NCBI GenBank assembly: GCA_016932385.1
Contig: JAFGCY010000006.1
Location: 1 to 64,000, forward strand
Direction of reading: 5' to 3'
Length of the DNA stretch: 64,000 nucleotides
Source of the DNA: a bacterium
Lineage (GTDB): Bacteria > 4484-113 > JAFGCY01
The notes below the pieces were generated by a model. It made no database searches. It was not told where the DNA came from and saw nothing but the letters and a program-made list of their open reading frames with translations. The translations under genes were made by a program, and so were the position numbers. This document shows, one piece after another, positions 1-7,711 of the stretch; the stretch's first letter is position 1, and each line of letters opens with the position of its first letter.

Positions 1-76
1 CCATCAGCATGCTGGCCGCCAGCAGCAGCACCGCAACTAGGCCCAGCCTTGTGCCTAAAAATGCATCAGTCCTCAT
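1..76 (-). CDS. N-terminal fragment of an exported protein
   Basis: The minus strand has an ATG at 76-74 preceded by a good ribosome site (GGAG about 7 bases upstream). It reads 25 codons to the window edge: a short polar start, one Arg, then a hydrophobic run rich in Leu, Val and Ala. That is the look of a signal peptide or N-terminal membrane anchor. The rest of the gene lies outside the window, so its function cannot be judged. Confidence 0.6.
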   Translation of the reverse strand, partial: MRTDAFLGTRLGLVAVLLLAASMLM

Positions 77-911
77 ACTCTCTCCTTCTGGGATTGAGCT
101 CCCTAGCCTTCCTCACCGGCCAGGAGCGTTTGTGTAGCTAAAGAAAGCATTCAAATGCTTCGCAAATGTATGTGAATAATTGTGTTGTAGCGCTTAACGG
201 CACCAGCCGTTACACCAGTCTGCCCGCGCCAGGGCGTCACACCTCCTTACCGATATCGTCATACAAGTATCACCGGCAGATTCGTACAATTAGATTATAT
301 CAAAAATACGCGATCTATGTAACATCATACATGTATGTTAAGGTTCATTGGTGCTCAGGGATTACGCAATAATGACAATTAACCCGCATCAGTACTGGGA
401 ATATCGCTGATCGGAGAATGGACTAAATGTTTAGGTAATTTTACTTAACAAGCTGACGAGCTACTAGGCCGTTGAAGAAGATGTTTAGGTTGCGATAAAC
501 ATTCCTCGGCCACTGCGCGTAATCATATAGCAAATATGCTCTATCCGCCCCGGGGGGGATCATTTCTATTGAGTAGCGTTCTCAACAATATTATTCACAG
601 CAGCAATAATCCAATATTGCAATTGGAGTATATACATGATATGCCGAACTGAGATATATTTGCATATACATATATTGCCGGGCACAGCTGATGCCTGTTC
701 CGATGCGATCTTACGTATGAAGAATCATTAATCCTAGGTCCGGTGATGCCACACGCAAAGCTTTTTTTTCGCTTTGTAACGGGGGTCCAATTCGCAACGT
801 GTTTTTTGCCGGCTGCTGATAACCGGCGTTGACAGTGGAAATACCGGGGGGCGTAAACAGCCTGTGCGGGGTCAGGCGCTCGTCAGGCCGCGGTTACTGA
901 GGCCGCGGCGC
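77..911. other. AT-rich intergenic region without a recognised gene
   Basis: About 830 bases, clearly more AT-rich than the flanking genes. No convincing ORF is visible; a 68-codon frame at 166-372 has no ribosome site and low-complexity content. It contains a perfect 12-base palindrome CATACATGTATG at 326-337, a 10-base direct repeat ATGTTTAGGT at 427-436 and 481-490, and several TATA-rich tracts near 630-680. It may be a long regulatory region for the exported protein that starts at 76, or remnant DNA. Confidence 0.4.
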
Positions 912-1130
912 TCAGCGGCCCGCGGGCCAATGGTCGCCGCGGTCGCGCACGGGAGGAGTGCCGCGCAGCACGTTTTCCAGGCGTGATTCGCTGGTCCGGT
1001 ACTGCGGTGCCACCTTTAGCTTGTCAGTCTCGTCGGGCAGGACGTAGAGGCAGGCCGGGCACTCATACGTCCCCAAACGGAACTTCATCTTCGCCTTGCA
1101 ATGCGGACAATATTTATCTGGTCTGTCCAT
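912..1130 (-). CDS. Small zinc-ribbon protein
   Basis: A 72-residue protein with two CxxC knuckles, C8/C11 and C24/C27, separated by 12 residues. This is the spacing of a rubredoxin-like zinc ribbon that binds one Zn. After the ribbon comes a polar Arg/Glu-rich tail with no membrane segment, so it should be cytoplasmic. Zinc ribbons of this size usually bind nucleic acid or protein partners, but nothing in the sequence says which. The start is the only ATG, and the Shine-Dalgarno is weak. It stands alone between AT-rich DNA and thiG. The cysteine pattern makes a real gene likely; the specific role is unknown. Confidence 0.6.
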   Translation of the reverse strand: MDRPDKYCPHCKAKMKFRLGTYECPACLYVLPDETDKLKVAPQYRTSESRLENVLRGTPPVRDRGDHWPAGR

Positions 1131-1382
1131 CTGTCCGGCCCTTTGGCTTCCTAGCCAGCCTGATACCTAATCCATGAGGGAATACCTGCCTGCCTGGCCC
1201 GTCCCTGGCCGTGCGCCTGCCCTGCCGATCAGTGCGAAAGTAACTCAACCGAGAAGAACATCTACACTGAAGTATACCCTCAAAATTTCAATATTGCAGG
1301 TGTACACAAGGCCCAAACGCATTCTCCCGCATAATCCATATGTTAATCTCGTGGTGCGGGGCAGCTACCCCGGGAGAGGACC

Positions 1383-2183
1383 ATGACACAAGAAATTATC
1401 GACAGGCCGTTGGTCATCGGCGGCCGCACGTTTACGAGCCGCCTGTTCATGGGCACCGGCAAGTGGTCGGACAACGAGACGATGGTCAAGGGCTGGGAGG
1501 CCGGCGGGACCGAGATGGTCACGGTGGCGATCCGCCGTATCGACTTGAGCCCGGACCGCCCCGAGAAGAATTTCGTCGACTATCTCGACCCCGCGCGTTA
1601 CCAGCTGCTGCCCAACAGCGCCGGCTGCTTCAACGCCGAGGAAGTGATCCGCACGGCGCGGCTGGCCCAGGAGGCCTGCGGTACGAACTGGTTCAAGATC
1701 GAGGTGATCGGCGACAAGAAGACGCTTCTGCCCGACGTGCACGGCACGATCGAGGCATGCAAGGTGCTCAAGAGCGAGGGCTTCGTCTGCCTCTGCTACA
1801 TCCCGCAGGACATCGTCGCGGCGATCAAGCTGTTTGAGCTGGGCGCCGACGCGATCATGCCGCTGGGCAGCCCGATCGGCTCTGGCCAGGGCCTGCCGGA
1901 CTTCTCCGGCCTGAAGTTCATCGTGGAGGAACTGGGCGGCAAGGTGCCGATCGTCGTCGACGCGGGCATCGGCGCGCCCTCGGACGCGGCGCTGGCGATG
2001 GAGCTGGGCGCGGACGCCTGCCTGATCAACACGGCGATCGCCCAGGCCGCCGACCCGATCGGCATGGCGCGCGCGATGAAGCTCGGCGTCGAGGCGGGCC
2101 GCACGGCGTACCTCGCCGGCCGCATCCCGAAGAAGGCGTACGCCAGCGCCAGCACGACGATGGAGGGTATGGTCGGGAAGTGA
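1383..2183 (+). CDS. thiG: Thiazole synthase ThiG
   Basis: A 266-residue TIM-barrel enzyme of thiamine biosynthesis. It condenses 1-deoxy-D-xylulose 5-phosphate, dehydroglycine and ThiS-thiocarboxylate into the thiazole phosphate. Seen in the sequence: the NSAGC segment near residue 78-82, the Schiff-base lysine in WFKIEV (K105), and the C-terminal phosphate-binding segments VVDAGIGAPSDA and GADACLINTAI. Length is normal for the family. The start follows a strong GGGAGAGG ribosome site. No thiS, thiF or thiH lies beside it, so partner genes must be elsewhere. I looked for a TPP riboswitch in the 250 bases upstream and found no convincing one. Identification is secure from overall similarity and the lysine motif. 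Confidence 0.96.
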   Translation: MTQEIIDRPLVIGGRTFTSRLFMGTGKWSDNETMVKGWEAGGTEMVTVAIRRIDLSPDRPEKNFVDYLDPARYQLLPNSAGCFNAEEVIRTARLAQEACGTNWFKIEVIGDKKTLLPDVHGTIEACKVLKSEGFVCLCYIPQDIVAAIKLFELGADAIMPLGSPIGSGQGLPDFSGLKFIVEELGGKVPIVVDAGIGAPSDAALAMELGADACLINTAIAQAADPIGMARAMKLGVEAGRTAYLAGRIPKKAYASASTTMEGMVGK

Positions 2184-2186
2184 TGC

Positions 2187-2651
2187 ATGGACCCGCAGTG
2201 GCTGCAAAAAGCTTTTGATAGCAATAGCCCCACGGTCAAGATTCCAGCCACCGGCCTGCAGATCGGGAACAGCATCCCGATCACATTTACGGACGAGTTC
2301 ATCATCCTCTTCCAATCGGAGAATCGGGACTTCGAGGTTGAGGCTAAGGACGTGGTCATCCTCGTCCTTGATGGCGTAGAACATCGCATCGACCTGGACC
2401 ATCCCAACAAGAACCTGACTGCGGAATTTATCGGCAAAACGATCAGCAACGCCCTTGCCTGGCGGAAGGACTCGAACACCGGTCCCGAGAAACGCGGCGA
2501 GCTGCGTATCGCCTTTACCGACGGCAGCCTGCTGATCTTCCCGTCCAGCCCGCACAAATCCGCGTGGCAGTTGGAGTTTAAGCGTAATAAGATCCGTAGC
2601 TCGCCTGCGGGCGATGGGCTGGAATACGCGGTGCATAAGCCGAAAGACTAA
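2187..2651 (+). CDS. Hypothetical protein (DUF6188-like)
   Basis: A 154-residue soluble protein beginning 3 bases after the thiG stop, so probably translated from the same message. No signal peptide or membrane segment is visible. The pattern near residues 109-128 (LRIAFTDGS, then a proline and an aromatic W) resembles small immunity-like proteins grouped as DUF6188, where a beta hairpin with FxDGS is typical. That resemblance is by eye only. The first 60 residues contain a repeated beta-strand pattern with acidic turns. Its placement behind thiG may be coincidental; nothing links it chemically to thiamine synthesis. Confidence 0.6.
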   Translation: MDPQWLQKAFDSNSPTVKIPATGLQIGNSIPITFTDEFIILFQSENRDFEVEAKDVVILVLDGVEHRIDLDHPNKNLTAEFIGKTISNALAWRKDSNTGPEKRGELRIAFTDGSLLIFPSSPHKSAWQLEFKRNKIRSSPAGDGLEYAVHKPKD

Positions 2652-2671
2652 GAATCTGATACCACCAGAAT

Positions 2672-3058
2672 TCAGCCACAGTTCGCGCGATAGTAGTCCG
2701 CAAGCTCGGCCTTGCTGATCTTTCCCAGTACTACACCTTCAATCACGCCGGCATACTTGACCGGATCGGGCTAAAAAACGAGCCCATTCGCTGCCAGAAA
2801 CACATCCGCCGTCATCGCCGCCGTGCGCTTATTGCCTTCGACGAATGCGTGGTTTCTGCTCAGATGATATGCATAAGCCGCAGCCATCTGAAATACATCA
2901 TGCTCCTGGTAAACCCGCCCCATCTCCGGCTGGGCGATCGCTGATAACAGCGCGCTTTCATTTAGGATTCCCAGTGGTTCACCAGTGCGGGAAACCAACT
3001 CATCATGAATCCAGATGACCTGGTCTGGACTCAGTAGCTTGGGTACCATCGCTAGCAT
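2672..3058 (-). pseudogene. doc: Fic/Doc-family toxin interrupted by an in-frame amber codon
   Basis: Doc (death on curing) is a kinase-type Fic fold toxin that phosphorylates elongation factor Tu. The frame starts at 3058 and carries the Fic motif HAFVEGNKRTA, matching HxFxx[GA]NKR of Doc proteins. It stops at TAG (2773-2771) after 95 codons, right after NGLVF. Reading on in the same frame gives a good Doc C-terminus (PDPVKYAGVIEG and on to a TGA at 2674-2672). The total is 128 sense-plus-amber codons, the normal Doc length. So a single nonsense codon, not a frameshift, separates the halves. TAG is used as a normal stop by neighbouring genes, so recoding is unlikely. The product is either a truncated toxin keeping the Fic motif or an inactivated gene. 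Confidence 0.8.
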
Positions 3059-3226
3059 CTACTTGGACAATATTTCGTAGGTCTTGGCGAGTTTCACCAA
3101 GGAAGTCTGGCTGGCGCTTGTTACTGCCTCGTCCGCGCAAAACCGATCCCGCGGGATTGCCAGCGCTAGCCGTTCCCGCCGTTCATTGCGGTTGCCGGTC
3201 GCTGTTTCTGATCTGGTTTTGCTCAT
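3059..3226 (-). CDS. Candidate small antitoxin upstream of doc
   Basis: A 55-residue ORF whose TAG stop (3061-3059) directly abuts the ATG of the Doc toxin (3058), the tight coupling typical of toxin-antitoxin pairs. It is rich in Arg, Lys and Glu in its first half (RNERRERLALA) and ends in a helix-like segment (SLVKLAKTYEIL). I cannot assign it to Phd, AbrB or CopG families by eye. The ATG is preceded at 8 bases by TATAAT (3240-3235) with CTGAAA 17 bases further up, so the transcript may be nearly leaderless. Antitoxin function is inferred from position and size only. Confidence 0.6.
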   Translation of the reverse strand: MSKTRSETATGNRNERRERLALAIPRDRFCADEAVTSASQTSLVKLAKTYEILSK

Positions 3227-3234
3227 CCTGCTAG

Positions 3235-3263
3235 ATTATACCCCGGCTCGCATCCGGTTTCAG
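3235..3263 (-). promoter_or_regulatory. Promoter of the candidate antitoxin-doc pair
   Basis: Minus strand TATAAT at 3240-3235, a perfect -10 hexamer, with CTGAAA (four of six to TTGACA) 17 bases upstream. The start codon follows only 8 bases after the -10, so the 5' leader would be absent or a few bases long. Confidence 0.5.
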
Positions 3264-3318
3264 TAGTAGTTTATCGGACCCCGGATTGGAAAGGACAAAG
3301 GGCCTGGTAGGGCGGAAG

Positions 3319-3888
3319 TCAGCGATTAGTATCGACGGTAATCGAGCCCATGACATAGGCGAACTGGCCCAGGTCCTGATCCAGCCAGACCTTGATCATG
3401 ACATTGACGATTCGCGGTTGCGGACCGCCGGTGAATTGCAATTCGTGGCTACCCTTGCCGACAATCCAGGTGATTTCCTGCGAGCCGGGCGGTGTCTCCA
3501 GCAGAGCGTCGCGGTCGGCGGTATACCCCGCCTGCTTGAATTGCCCGCGGAACCAGGTGATCGTCTCCTCGATCCCCAGCGGTGATAATCCCTCGAAGTC
3601 AATCAAGCGGTAGCCGGCGGACTGCGCTGCATCGTTCTTGGCGGGATCGAGCTCCAAGGGAGGATCGGCCAGCAGGTAGCCAGCGGGTAAAGTGACCCCC
3701 TGGGGCCAGTCGGCCGGATACTTGCCGTCGAAGCGCTGGAAGGTGGGCAACGGCAGCCCTCGCTCGGTGGCCATTTTACCGATTCTGCTGCTCCCGGATG
3801 CCGTGTATGCCTCTCCCCCGCGGTCGCAACCGCCGGCGGCGATTACCAGCACACCGATGACCAGGACTACTGCCAGCTGTATTCGCAC
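3319..3888 (-). CDS. Predicted lipoprotein of unknown function
   Basis: A 189-residue protein. I place the start at GTG 3888, which has GAGGGG six bases upstream and gives a classic lipoprotein signal: positive VRIQ, a hydrophobic run, then lipobox AAGGC at about residues 16-20. The longer frame running to 4170 overlaps the divergent acyltransferase and is not needed. The mature part has a short disordered segment, a Pro/Gly-rich middle and a C-terminal alpha/beta stretch with KVWLDQDLGQFAYV. No catalytic motif is evident. It is divergent to the acyltransferase, separated by 58 bases. It would be anchored in the membrane facing the periplasm. Confidence 0.7.
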   Translation of the reverse strand: MRIQLAVVLVIGVLVIAAGGCDRGGEAYTASGSSRIGKMATERGLPLPTFQRFDGKYPADWPQGVTLPAGYLLADPPLELDPAKNDAAQSAGYRLIDFEGLSPLGIEETITWFRGQFKQAGYTADRDALLETPPGSQEITWIVGKGSHELQFTGGPQPRIVNVMIKVWLDQDLGQFAYVMGSITVDTNR

Positions 3889-3946
3889 GTCAATCCCCTC
3901 TACCGTAAACAACAATAGCACCCTCTGCCACGCTAAAATACACCCC

Positions 3947-5227
3947 ATGCCCGACAGCAGGTACTCAGGCAAGCGGCGGCGTAAGCCCAAGGCGTATCGT
4001 TTCCGGCCCCCGCGGCACGTGCCGGCATTGATGGCCTTCGGACGCCTGGCGGCCCCCTGGTACCTGCGCGCGGTGATCCACGTCACGGATGTCGAGATCG
4101 CCGCCGCCGATCGCGCCAAACTCGAGGCGCTGCGCCACGAGCGCGTGGTGCTGACGCCCAACCACCCCACCCACGACCCGGTGGTGATGTTCCAGCTCAG
4201 CTCGATACTGAAGATGCAGTACTACTGGCTGGCGGCGCGCGAGGTGTTCGAGGACCCGCTGCAGGGCTGGGTGGTCTCGCGCGTGGGCGCCTACTCCGTC
4301 GACCGCGGAGTGAAGGATGCCGACGCCCTGAACACGACGCGCCGGCTGCTTAAGGAGGGCCGCCACTGGCTGGTGCTGTTCCCCGAGGGCATGGAGCACT
4401 ACCTGCACGACGCCGTGCTGCCGTTTCTGCCGGGCGCGGCGCGGCTGGGGCTGGGGGCGCTGTCCGACCTGGCTAGCGATGGCGATCCGCCGCCGCTGAA
4501 GCTGGTGCCAATCGCCTCGCGTTATTACTACACTCAGGACATGCGGCCGGTGATGGACCGGGCGCTGACGCGGCTGGAGCGGCACCTGGACCTCAGCGGC
4601 CCGCCGCCGGCGGACTGGCAGGCGCGCCAGGACCGGATCAGCGACGTGGTGCTCAGCGTCAACGAGGAGTATTACGGCGTCCTGCCCGAACCCGGCGCCG
4701 ACGTGACAACGCGGCTCGACCGCCTGCGCGAGGTGGTGATCGCCCGCGTCGCCGACAGCCTGGGGGTACCCGAGCAGCACCGCGACAAGCCGCTGAGAAA
4801 CCGCGTGCGCCGGCTGATGACGATCGCGCACCGCCGGATGCAGGAAGCGCCCGAGGCCGGCGGCGAGTACGCGCGCGAGCTGGCCGGCCGCCGCCTGGGC
4901 TGGGCCGGCCGCCTGCTGGGCGAACTGCGGCGCGTGATGGAGTTCGTCTCGATCACGCCGGACCTGGCCGCGGGCCCGCCGACGGTCGAGAACTACCTCG
5001 ACGTGATCGGCCGGATCGAGATGGAGGTATTCAACCGGTGGCGCAGCTTCGGCCCGCGCCGCGTGCAAATCAGCGTCGGCGAGCCCGTCGACCTGCGCGA
5101 GTACTACGCGCGATACCAGGCCGACCCGGACGAGGCCAGCGAAGCGGCGATGCTGGAAGTGGAGCACCGCGTGCGCGCGCTGTTGAAGTCCACGGCGCAC
5201 CTGATGAACCCGCTGCCCGAGAAGTAG
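3947..5227 (+). CDS. PlsC-like lysophospholipid acyltransferase family protein
   Basis: A 426-residue protein with the acyltransferase fold of the PlsC/GPAT group, which transfers an acyl chain to a glycerophosphate or similar acceptor at the membrane. Motif I reads NHPTHDP (H73, D77), one residue shorter than the usual HX4D; motif III is VLFPEG (145-148 FPEG) and motif IV is VPIASRYY. The extra 200 C-terminal residues are helical and Arg-rich with no transmembrane segment. The ATG at 3947 is preceded at 7 bases by TAAAAT and lacks a ribosome site, suggesting a leaderless message; upstream in-frame codons overlap the divergent lipoprotein. The substrate is unknown. Confidence 0.8.
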   Translation: MPDSRYSGKRRRKPKAYRFRPPRHVPALMAFGRLAAPWYLRAVIHVTDVEIAAADRAKLEALRHERVVLTPNHPTHDPVVMFQLSSILKMQYYWLAAREVFEDPLQGWVVSRVGAYSVDRGVKDADALNTTRRLLKEGRHWLVLFPEGMEHYLHDAVLPFLPGAARLGLGALSDLASDGDPPPLKLVPIASRYYYTQDMRPVMDRALTRLERHLDLSGPPPADWQARQDRISDVVLSVNEEYYGVLPEPGADVTTRLDRLREVVIARVADSLGVPEQHRDKPLRNRVRRLMTIAHRRMQEAPEAGGEYARELAGRRLGWAGRLLGELRRVMEFVSITPDLAAGPPTVENYLDVIGRIEMEVFNRWRSFGPRRVQISVGEPVDLREYYARYQADPDEASEAAMLEVEHRVRALLKSTAHLMNPLPEK

Positions 5228-5248
5228 GAGCGCCGCCATCCTGTCGGC
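5224..5248 (+). repeat. REP-like GTAG hairpin (copy 1)
   Basis: GTAG (5224-5227, overlapping the acyltransferase stop) is followed by GAGC and a hairpin GCCGCC-ATCCT-GTCGGC with one mismatched pair. It is paired with an opposite-facing element at 5460-5489, as in REP doublets. Confidence 0.5.
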
Positions 5249-5257
5249 TGTCGGCCA

Positions 5258-5451
5258 AGGTTAAAGGTGAAAGGTTAATGGATATAGGTTCCTAAAAATG
5301 GCAGCAGGAACCAGGCATATTGCCTGCTGCTCGGATAAAGCAACATGCGCTTCGTCTAGCTGTATACAACTCAATTCGCCTTCCACAGCAGGTACTGCTT
5401 TCGTTCAAGCTGGCTATCAGCTCTTTCCCGTTAACCATTCACCTTTAACCT
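5258..5451. repeat. 21-base inverted repeat bounding an intergenic segment
   Basis: The left arm 5258-5278 (AGGTTAAAGGTGAAAGGTTA plus A) is matched by the reverse complement of 5431-5451 at 20 of 21 positions. The 152-base interior has no gene but holds a GC-rich hairpin (GCAGCAGG / CCTGCTGC around 5320). A related purine-rich inverted pair occurs at 18168-18245. Confidence 0.6.
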
Positions 5452-5459
5452 ATCCACAT

Positions 5460-5489
5460 GCCAGCTGGAAGCTGGCGCTCCAAGTCTAC
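5460..5489 (-). repeat. REP-like GTAG hairpin (copy 2, opposite strand)
   Basis: Read on the minus strand: GTAG (5489-5486), ACTTGGAGC, then a perfect 7-base stem GCCAGCT-TCC-AGCTGGC (5476-5460). It overlaps the katA stop codon and faces copy 1. Confidence 0.55.
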
Positions 5490-7018
5490 GCTCCCGCGGC
5501 TTGCGCGCCGGCCGCCGTGGCCTTGACCCGTTCCTCCTGCGTCATAGCCGCCAGCTTCTTCACCCGCGCCACGTCCAGGTGGAGGCCCTGCGCCACTCGC
5601 TCGCCGTACTCGGGATGCGCCTTGTAAAACAGCGCCGTCTGGCGGTACTGCAGGCGCTCCTGCGCATTGCCGAGGTGCGCCACAATATTACCCACCAGGT
5701 GCTCGCGGTCGGTATCCGTCATCACCTGGCTGTAGAGCGCACCGGCCTGCTCGAAGTCGACGTCGGTCAGCTCGTAGGCATAGCGGTCGGCCATGCCCCG
5801 GAGGTCCAGCGGCGGCGGGGCCACGCTGGCATCCGGCTCGGGCCCGCCCTGGCTGTTGGGCCAGTAGTTCGGACCGCCACCCGCATTGCCGTCGAAGCGC
5901 ATCTGGCCGTCGCGCTGGTAGCTCTGCTCGCCGGCGGCCTTGGGCGCGTTGACCGGCAGCAGGTGGAAATTGCTGCCCAGGCGATGGCGGTGCGTGTCGT
6001 GGTAGCTGAACAGCCGCCCCATCAGCATCTTGTCCGGCGAGGCGAAGATGCCCGGCACGAAGTTGCCCGGCGAAAAGGCCGCCTGCTCGACATCGGCGAA
6101 GTAGTTGGCCGGATTGCGGTCGAGCACCATTTTGCCGACCGGGATCAGCGGATAATCGCCGTGCGGCCAGACCTTGGTAATGTCGAAGATGTCGTAGCGA
6201 TAACTCTCGGCGTCTTGCGGGTCCATGATCTGCGCGTAGACCGTCCAGGAAGGCGGATCGCCCTTGGCGATGCTGTTATAGAGGTCGCGGGTGGCGTGGT
6301 CGGGATCGGTGCCGGCCAGTTTGGCGGCCTCCTCGCGCGTGAGGTTCCGGATCTTCTGATCGGTCTTGAAGTGCAGCTTGATCCACCAGTACTCGCCTTT
6401 GTCGTTGTACCACATGAAGGTGTGGCCGGTGTAGCCGTTCATGTGGCGGTAGCCCTGGGGCGTGCCGCGGTCGGAGAACAGCACCGTCACCTGGTGGATC
6501 GACTCGGGTGTCAGCGACAGGAAATCCCAGAACATGTCGGCGTCCTTGAGGTTCGTCGCCGGATTGCGCTTCTGCGTATGGATAAAGTCCGGGAACTTGA
6601 TGGCGTCGCGGATGAAGAACACCGGCGTGTTGTTGCCAACCATGTCGTAGTTGCCTTCCTCGGTGTAGAACTTCACCGCGAAGCCGCGCGGGTCGCGCTC
6701 GGAGTCCGCCGAGCCCTTCTCGCCGCCGACGGTGGAGAAACGCGCGAAAACCTCGGTCCGCTTGCCGATCTCGGACAGGAACTTGGCGCGCGTGTACTTG
6801 GTGACGTCGTGCGTCACTTCAAAATAACCGTAGGCGCCGGCGCCCTTGGCATGCACCACGCGCTCGGGGATGCGCTCGCGGTCGAAGTGCGCCAGTTTTT
6901 CCAACAGGTGCACGTCGTCGATCAGCGTCGGGCCCTGGGCCCCCGCCGTCCGCGAGTTCAGATCGTTCTCCACGGGCTTGCCGTGGCTGGTCGTCAGGCG
7001 CTGCTTCTTGTCAGCCAT
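5486..7018 (-). CDS. katA: Monofunctional heme catalase
   Basis: A 510-residue cytoplasmic heme enzyme that dismutates hydrogen peroxide. The distal catalytic histidine is H56 in [13 protein letters not shown]. The [12 protein letters not shown] segment, the [12 protein letters not shown] segment with the catalytic Asn in GNNTPVF, and the proximal Tyr in [14 protein letters not shown] are all present. Length fits small-subunit (clade 3) catalases; there is no C-terminal flavodoxin-like domain. Start chosen at 7018 because AGGAGG lies just upstream; the ATG five codons earlier has no ribosome site. It follows perR by 44 bases on the same strand, so the two are probably co-transcribed and induced by peroxide. 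Confidence 0.96.
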   Translation of the reverse strand: MADKKQRLTTSHGKPVENDLNSRTAGAQGPTLIDDVHLLEKLAHFDRERIPERVVHAKGAGAYGYFEVTHDVTKYTRAKFLSEIGKRTEVFARFSTVGGEKGSADSERDPRGFAVKFYTEEGNYDMVGNNTPVFFIRDAIKFPDFIHTQKRNPATNLKDADMFWDFLSLTPESIHQVTVLFSDRGTPQGYRHMNGYTGHTFMWYNDKGEYWWIKLHFKTDQKIRNLTREEAAKLAGTDPDHATRDLYNSIAKGDPPSWTVYAQIMDPQDAESYRYDIFDITKVWPHGDYPLIPVGKMVLDRNPANYFADVEQAAFSPGNFVPGIFASPDKMLMGRLFSYHDTHRHRLGSNFHLLPVNAPKAAGEQSYQRDGQMRFDGNAGGGPNYWPNSQGGPEPDASVAPPPLDLRGMADRYAYELTDVDFEQAGALYSQVMTDTDREHLVGNIVAHLGNAQERLQYRQTALFYKAHPEYGERVAQGLHLDVARVKKLAAMTQEERVKATAAGAQAAGA

Positions 7019-7062
7019 ACCTTCCTCCTGCATTCAGTAAATTTAGTCAGGTCTGTTCCCAA

Positions 7063-7521
7063 TCAGGAATCGGTGTCCCGGGCCGCGCATTCATGACAGA
7101 TCCCGCGCAATTCGACATGCGTCGATTCCACTTCGCCATACGCACGGGCCGAGCGCGGCGGGCGCACGTCGTCGTAGGCAGAGCTGACGAAGTCCCGCGT
7201 CTTGCCGCAGCGCGTGCAGATGAAGTGGTGGTGCCGCTCTGTATTACCGTCGAACCGCGCGCGTTCGCGGCCCGACCCCAACGTGCTCAGTACGCCCAAG
7301 TCGACCAGAAACGACAAGGTCCGGTAGACCGTGTCCAGCGAAACCGTCGGCAACCGTTTCCTGACACCTTTATATACCGTAATCGCGTCGGGATGGTCGG
7401 TGGTCTGCGCCACTTCGCGGTAGATCTCCAAACGCTGGTGGGTCAGCTTAACGCCCGCCCGCCGGCAGGCCTGCTTGAATTGCTCCAGCCGCTCGTCGAT
7501 CTCCGTGATGCGTACATCCAT
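7063..7521 (-). CDS. perR: Fur-family regulator, PerR type
   Basis: A 152-residue winged-helix metalloregulator. The N-terminal domain carries the SLDTVYRTLSFL recognition segment. Two CxxC pairs (CTRC and CHEC) form the structural zinc site. All five residues that form the regulatory Fe/Mn site in Bacillus PerR have counterparts: His in TDHPDA, Asp in RFDGN, two His in RHHHF, and Asp in TRDF. Asp rather than Glu in the RFD position is the usual sign of a peroxide sensor instead of an iron-sensing Fur. Next to katA and divergent from bacterioferritin, it most likely represses both when metal-loaded and is inactivated by peroxide oxidation of its histidines. Confidence 0.9.
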   Translation of the reverse strand: MDVRITEIDERLEQFKQACRRAGVKLTHQRLEIYREVAQTTDHPDAITVYKGVRKRLPTVSLDTVYRTLSFLVDLGVLSTLGSGRERARFDGNTERHHHFICTRCGKTRDFVSSAYDDVRPPRSARAYGEVESTHVELRGICHECAARDTDS

Positions 7522-7527
7522 ATCGAT

Positions 7528-7539
7528 TCCTAATTAGGA
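7528..7539. promoter_or_regulatory. Candidate PerR operator
   Basis: A perfect 12-base palindrome TCCTAATTAGGA lies 6 bases upstream of the perR start, inside the AT-rich perR/bfr divergent region. AT-rich palindromes containing TAAT are typical Fur/PerR targets. A second inverted motif, CTAACTAG, lies close by at 7547-7554. Confidence 0.45.
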
Positions 7540-7711
7540 TATTTTTCTAACTAGTAGTATACCTCTGATACAATCGAATTCACGTAACGCGCCTGAAAAC
7601 GCTAAAGCCGGCGCATCCGGTGGCCGGCCGCGGGTTACGGTTGTTACAATTGTCCCGACGGATGGTAAACCTGCCGCGGCTTAGCGGCCGCGGATGCGAG
7701 GAAGGTGAGGA

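Noticed and set aside
166-372. 68-codon ORF in the AT-rich gap
   Set aside because: No ribosome site, no similarity that I recognise and low-complexity content; treated as chance.
757-779. Hairpin with poly-T loop as a terminator
   Set aside because: The T-run is inside the loop, not after the stem, and no gene ends here on the plus strand.
1131-1382. Possible TPP riboswitch upstream of thiG
   Set aside because: The segment CCTGATACCTAATCC...GAGGGAA near 1158-1181 looks partly like the 3' half of the consensus, but the CTGAGA box and the GATAATGCC box are missing and the spacing is wrong.
1365-2636. Long minus-strand ORF opposite thiG
   Set aside because: Antisense shadow of thiG and its downstream partner; composition is Arg/Asp-rich as expected of a high-GC shadow frame.
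2771-2773. TAG in doc as recoded sense codon
   Set aside because: TAG ends the neighbouring 55-residue ORF and katA as a normal stop, so recoding is not supported.
5501-7096. Long plus-strand ORF opposite catalase
   Set aside because: Shadow of katA in a high-GC gene; no ribosome site and biased amino acid content.
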